Below are positions 59,350 through 64,000 of a stretch of DNA of 64,000 bases, piece by piece. Position numbers and translations under genes: made by a program. Location of the stretch: contig CM056728.1 in NCBI GenBank assembly GCA_029844215.1, positions 83,017,676 to 83,081,675 of the forward strand. Direction: 5' to 3'. The stretch's first letter is position 1; each line of letters starts with the position of its first letter. The notes beneath the pieces are model-generated. The model saw only the letters and a list, made by a program, of their open reading frames with translations. It was not told the origin of the DNA and did not search any database. The stretch comes from Przewalskia tangutica (taxonomy: Eukaryota; Streptophyta; Magnoliopsida; Solanales; Solanaceae).

Positions 59350-60522
59350 ATAGTTTCTCACAAATGGCCCCGCTGGCCGCAAGCATAACAAGCTATCAAG
59401 TAGTACGACACTCCCCATAAGAACACCTACCACAACGCCATACCGAGCGGTGGCCTCTCGCTAACACCCCTTCCTCTCCGACCCACCGACCGCAGAATCG
59501 ACTGTAGGCTAAGTCATCCTACCAGATCCTCCTACTAGGACATTCTCCTCACACGGGCCCTCGACGACCGGTAAAACAAGCACTGTAAAGACGACATTCC
59601 CGACGACGCCTACCACATAGTGAACACCGAGGAAATCAATCGGGCCGGCTGTAACCTATCTAAATCGTGAACTAAAACCCCGGAGTTCGACCAACTCCTA
59701 AATACCCCAATGTCCTCAAGTCATGGAGGACCACTCAGGCCGGGCGAGGCGCACAACCACCGCCGAGAAGATCCGCCTCAAAGTTACCAAAGGACCCTCT
59801 GCTCGCCCTTCTCTGATCTCGTTAATCCGCCGATCTCTTCGTTTCCTCACCGCGCATAAGATCGCACGCGAGCAACTTCCATGCCCGATCAAGAGTTACT
59901 TTGTACCTTCCTTCACTAGATAATCGCCAAGTCTCGTGACATATCGCTGCACACTATCCTCCCGCTCGCCACTAAAGCGGGACATAATGAGCCAATGAGT
60001 CAAACTCGAGCATCAGATTCCCGAACCGCCCACCCGCTTCGCCTCAACATAAAAATCTAATCGCCTGAGCTTTCTCATCTCGCGAGGCGGTAGTGCAGGA
60101 AATGCTCTAAGGTCTTGATCACTTCACGATCCACAGAATCGCCGAATAAACTCGAGGATCTTCTCGCTTCAATCCATAGAACTCGTGGATCGCAACTCAA
60201 GAAGTCCCAAATCTCAACTATCGGATCTAGGTGAACCATCGTACTACGGAATCTCGATTGCCTCGACTCATTCCTAGCCACAAGCTCGCTAGTAATCGCC
60301 ATCTCTTGTAACTCATATCCTCGCCTCGGTCGTGGAATCAAGACTGTATCGTAGTCTCTGAGCTACCGCCGCTTCTAAACTCTCGGGCTAGCGGCCGCCG
60401 AACTCCCGAACGAAGCACTATCTCGTGTAATGACTGTGCTCGCCTCAGAATCTCCGTGTTCTACTCGTAGCACCCTCCGCTGCCTTTTCCATCTGGGCCC
60501 TGGTTGCCTTGCGTAGAGGCAT
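59350..60522 (-). pseudogene. gag remnant of element F
   Basis: The start chosen is the ATG at 60522-60520 (MPLRKATRAQ), as in B0. The core is in shifting frames, for example REFYGLKREDP-like near 60160-60190 and FLHYLPPRE near 60080. Two zinc knuckles survive: CSLCGRRRREC at about 59595-59630 (first knuckle, HPGEC type) and CYACGQRGHL at about 59362-59392 (second, CX2CX4H). Two knuckles is the usual plant Gypsy nucleocapsid design, so F preserves the arrangement best. Frame broken; product would be capsid/nucleocapsid. Confidence 0.74.
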
Positions 60523-60712
60523 AACTAGCACAAACGAATACGCCAGAGGGAGTCCAACTTATAACACAGCTCTAAGGCACGATCTCAGAGTGAGAAGAAT
60601 GGAAACTAATCCTAAATATCCCGCAGCCTACACGATTATAAAGTGGTGCACAACACGCCGATAATCAAGACTCTACTAGATACGGCTCAGAGACACTTTC
60701 CGAGGATTAACT

Positions 60713-60725
60713 GCTCGATACTACT
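60713..60725 (-). other. Primer-binding site of element F
   Basis: GCTCGATACTACT, complement of AGTAGTATCGAGC, one substitution from the initiator tRNA-Met type sites of the other copies. Confidence 0.75.
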
Positions 60726-60726
60726 T

Positions 60727-63700
60727 TGTCACGACTCGACCCTGCCCATGATCGTGCCTTACTCCGGCACCCTAGTGATACAACATCGTAGAAAATCAAT
60801 GGAAATTAAAACTTACACATGAAACAAGATATACAATAAGAAAAATAGGCTAACCAAAATAATACCTTTCTCAGATATATAAATAAAACTTCAACAATAC
60901 ATCCTTTACAAACCCCGCCCACAACAAGATTACTGCACTTAAGAATGTTATAATAACAACGACGGACAGGCCTCGCCATACCCCGAACGTAAGTACCTAC
61001 AACGACAGTGGACTATACCAAAGATAAGCCTCCGAGAAACGAGCTTCCCAAAACGCTGAACCGTGATCCATGAGCGAGATCAACAATCGCGCGTACTTCT
61101 ACCGCGTGATGAACGCACTCAAGGAGGTCAAGATAACAGTACCAAGTATGTGAAATCAGAAGTATCAAATAAAATCATAACATTTTAAAACCAATTACAA
61201 ATACGCATTTAACAACAAATTTAATCGCATATAGTGCCACAAAGATAAACAAGAGCAAAATAGATATAACGAATCGGGTCTTTTCTAGCCGCTTAATGAT
61301 CGGGCAAGGCTAATCGCCTATAGTATCATTATGCGAGCCTAACTCAAACTCCCGCACCGCATAGACTACCTAGGTCCGCATGAGGTATTCTCAGACGGTA
61401 GCTAACCTCAGATCATCCTCGACTCCCGCACCGCATAGTCACCGACCGCATGAGGTATTCTCGACATCAGAACACACCCGAGTGATCATCCCGAGCTCCC
61501 GCAACTCGCATAGGTCACATAGCCCCGCATTTAGGTATTCCACGACGGTGAGGCTAACCTCGCATAACAAGTCGTGGGTAAGTGATATAATACCAAAGAT
61601 AATCGCTTATCGTTAAACAACATAAGCACAACAAGAAAACCCCTTACACAAACGCTACAAGGCACTAACACACGTAGCTGGCCATAACATGTTTACTTAT
61701 CAAACCAACAAGAAAGTATTACAAGGCTATCACAAGCCAACATAGTCAAGTTACTCACACAAAAGTCACACGATACCCGTAGTATCAAAATAGAGTAACT
61801 ATCTTTTAAGTAAACCAAAACAATTTCCATACCTTCTTTTTAAACCAATCTTAAGACAAAAGCATGCCTTCCTTTTAAAACCATTTTAAGACAAAACCAT
61901 GCCTTCCTTTAAAACAAATACACTTTTTCCTTTTTAAAGTCAAGTAGCAATATACATTTTAAACCAAGTGTCTTACTCTTTTAAAAACAAGTAACCTATA
62001 CCATTAAATCAAGTTACTTCTCCTTTCCCAAAATCAAGTTGTTTATAAGTCAAGTCTCTTTACTTCCAAAAATCAGTCTCTTAATCTTTAAATCATATCT
62101 TTTAAGGAAACCAACCTCCAACTTTTAAAATGCCAAGTTATTATTTTAAATCCAATGATAAATCATTCTTTTGTTTTCATAAAGTCGTTATAAATAACTT
62201 CCCATAAAGCTATTATAACACTTTATGTTTTAAACCAACCAAGGACAACTATTCTCATTTTCGAAATCAAGATAACTTTATTCTTTAAAAGACCACACAC
62301 CCATTACTCATGAATGAGGTTTTACAACTTTTTAACATAATTCAAGTCCTTAATATTTCATAACAAGTCACTTAACTTTGGAATCAAGTCATGACACAAA
62401 AGGAATATCAAATTCCTTTAAACACACGCAAGGCCTACCGCACTATATATATTTCACAATAATCATGCTAGAAAGGATAAGAAGAGGTTCACATACCTCG
62501 CGACGATTATCGACAATTAGCAAAATGCTCCAAAGTACTATAACCCTGCTAGCCTTTTCCACCCTTCAAGTAGAGTACGCTACTCATAGAACTTCAACCT
62601 ATAAAGGTCACAAAACGTCTATCAACCTCTAGATCTCTTCGTAGAACAATTCAAAGTACAAGGTTCCTCATTCTACGGAAATTTGCATTCGGCAAGACTC
62701 TCCCAGAACCACATAAATCTCTCCCTAACAAGGCCCGCTACAAGCCAACAACTCCATGTGGGTTACATTTAACCTGACGCGGTACAACATCGCCCACCAT
62801 ATACTACAAGTTCATCAGAATACAAACCCAATGTAAATACAGCTTCAATTATTTTTAATCATCCTTCCAATATATCTTCGACTAATTCTAAACTACTACA
62901 ATATGTAATATCCAATTACAATAGGACAAAGATCATTACCTCGATAAGCCCAAAATTATCCAAGATTTATAAGTCGATCCCGAGCAACGCTTAGCTCCAC
63001 TTCCTTACGCTCCAACCCGCCTCCAAGCAACCATTAGAAGTTTCTAAACAACTTCTCTTAACACTTCAACCATCTATGAAGATTTTTCCTAGTGGTTTCA
63101 TTTTATGACTATCGAATAAAGTAGTATTTCCTGCTCTTATGTCGGGATAACTTTAGAATACTACTAGGGATACAAGGCTAAGGTATTTGGAATAATAACA
63201 ACACTTGAAGAATTTCTACACAAGGGTGGGGTGTTGACGAGAACTCACTAAGCGGGAAGGAAGAATTTTGCCTTGAAACTCTCTAACGCTGGACGAATAA
63301 AGTCTTGAAAACAAGTGGAGTATTTATAGAGAAATCAATGGCCAAGATCTACGCAAGTGTGGTGTAGATCGAGGATACGCGTGTGGATTCTACCAACCAC
63401 ATGTCCACTGTGGGAATTTGGACGTGGCTAGCCACTTGTCCACTACCAAACCGCCCTCGACACACGCCCTTCACCAATTCCTACCAACACGCCACGGGGT
63501 GACACGTGTCGCCTCTACCCGCCCAAAATATTTCATCTTCCGAAATATCCGTAATGCCAAAAATCCAAAAATAAAGCTGGGCCCCACTAAACCAGAATAC
63601 TCCCGCGGCCCCACGTGACCAATTTCTAAATAAAATTCCATAATTCTCAAATATTCCAAAAGTCCGACACCAAACCGGAATCCAATTCCCTTTAACGAAC

Positions 63701-63827
63701 CTTTTTCCTTCACAAAATCCGAAAACTTTTCCGTCGAAAAATCACATCTTTCTTCATTTCCAATTTTTGTGTCGTATTCTCGTACGTACGTCCTCACATA
63801 CATACCCTGGAACTACGCGGTGTAACA
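60727..63827 (-). repeat. Element F 5' LTR
   Basis: Complete 3,101-bp LTR. In window order: TGTCACGACTCGACC end, tail, GAGGTATTCTC repeats (61375-61570), AT-rich centre, inverted TATA box (63321-63328), G-box GACACGTGTC (63501-63510) and GGTGTAACA end. No gene supported. Confidence 0.92.
63321..63328 (-). promoter_or_regulatory. TATA box of element F 5' LTR
   Basis: TATTTATA (TATAAATA in element orientation), about 500 bp into the LTR; a G-box lies 170 bp further upstream. Confidence 0.6.
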
Positions 63828-64000
63828 GATATATACTACAATGAAGGGTCTAGATTAAACCATTTGTGTGGCTTGGATGAGTTTCATTTAATAAAATCTA
63901 GCCAAGTGGCTTATTGACTTAGTCAATAATGTCAAGCTTGAGCTTTCAAGACTTAATCTTCTACATAGGTCAATGACCATAATACCCTTGGTCAATTTCT
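63828..64000. other. Unassigned flanking sequence
   Basis: AT-rich sequence outside element F, starting GATATATACTACAATG. It has no similarity by eye to the LTRs in the window and no gene signal. Confidence 0.6.

Larger units (their letters stand above)
50326..63827 (-). mobile_element. Element F: Gypsy element with Gag and integrase remnants, holding solo LTR G
   Basis: Minus strand. The 3' LTR is 50326-52814 joined to 57077-57596 (about 3.0 kb, lacking the last ~75 bp of the element end). The internal region is 57597-60726 (3,130 bp). The 5' LTR is 60727-63827 (3,101 bp), complete with ends TGTCACGACTCGACC and GGTGTAACA. Gag has two zinc knuckles; the integrase core and C-terminus are present; no protease or reverse transcriptase was found. 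Because its other end is truncated at the E junction, target duplication cannot be tested. Confidence 0.87.

Noticed and set aside
63828..64000. Start of a host gene
   Set aside because: Only 173 AT-rich bases with stops in all frames that I checked and no recognisable motif.

Overview
The window is plant nuclear heterochromatin. Almost all of it consists of nested, interleaved copies of one group of long-terminal-repeat (LTR) retrotransposons of the Ty3/Gypsy order, plus one short LINE-type insertion. I see no host gene, rRNA, tRNA or CRISPR array. The plant assignment rests on the element type: primer-binding sites matching plant initiator tRNA-Met, Gag with CCHC knuckles, an integrase of the familiar plant Gypsy type, and a LINE with a terminal RNase H-like motif. 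I cannot name a species. LAYOUT. The first 40.7 kb is plus-strand elements. An outer LTR (1-329, resuming at 33228) was split by element B (330-33227). B was itself hit twice. Element C (2767-11636, minus strand) sits in its 5' LTR with a perfect 5-bp target duplication, ATTAG. A tandem array A (12475-27206, LTR-internal-LTR-internal-LTR) interrupts its gag about 10 codons after the start. Element B0 follows (34068-40687: truncated 5' LTR tail, internal region, full 3' LTR). B0 sits in the LTR of a minus-strand element D (40688-45842), so orientation flips there. D runs into an LTR fragment E (45843-50325) that carries a ~2-kb LINE-like insertion (47837-49804, 10-bp duplication). E is fused to element F (50326-63827, minus strand), whose 3' LTR holds a solo LTR, G (52815-56554). 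The last 173 bases are flanking sequence I cannot assign. THE FAMILY. The LTRs are very long (about 3.0-3.7 kb) and the internal regions short (about 2.0-3.2 kb). Each internal region has a PBS, a Gag remnant starting with a conserved MP(L/R)-like peptide, Gag-core and CCHC zinc-knuckle traces, a ~0.5-0.8 kb block without recognisable coding sequence, in most copies an integrase core and C-terminus, then a perfect or near-perfect hairpin and a polypurine tract. I found no protease, reverse transcriptase or RNase H in any of the seven internal regions (A1, A2, B, B0, C, D, F). C and D also lack integrase, with the same breakpoints. These therefore look like related non-autonomous derivatives that would depend on an autonomous partner. 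HISTORY AND DATA QUALITY. Empty-site paralogues, target duplications and subfamily-specific indels allow part of the insertion order to be read, including one clear unequal crossover between F and the solo LTR inside it. Copies agree closely in AT-rich stretches but differ by short indels and a recurrent CAG versus TGT/CGT exchange at CG- and CHG-like sites. This resembles a systematic read or consensus artefact at methylated cytosines, so the broken reading frames should not all be read as real mutations.
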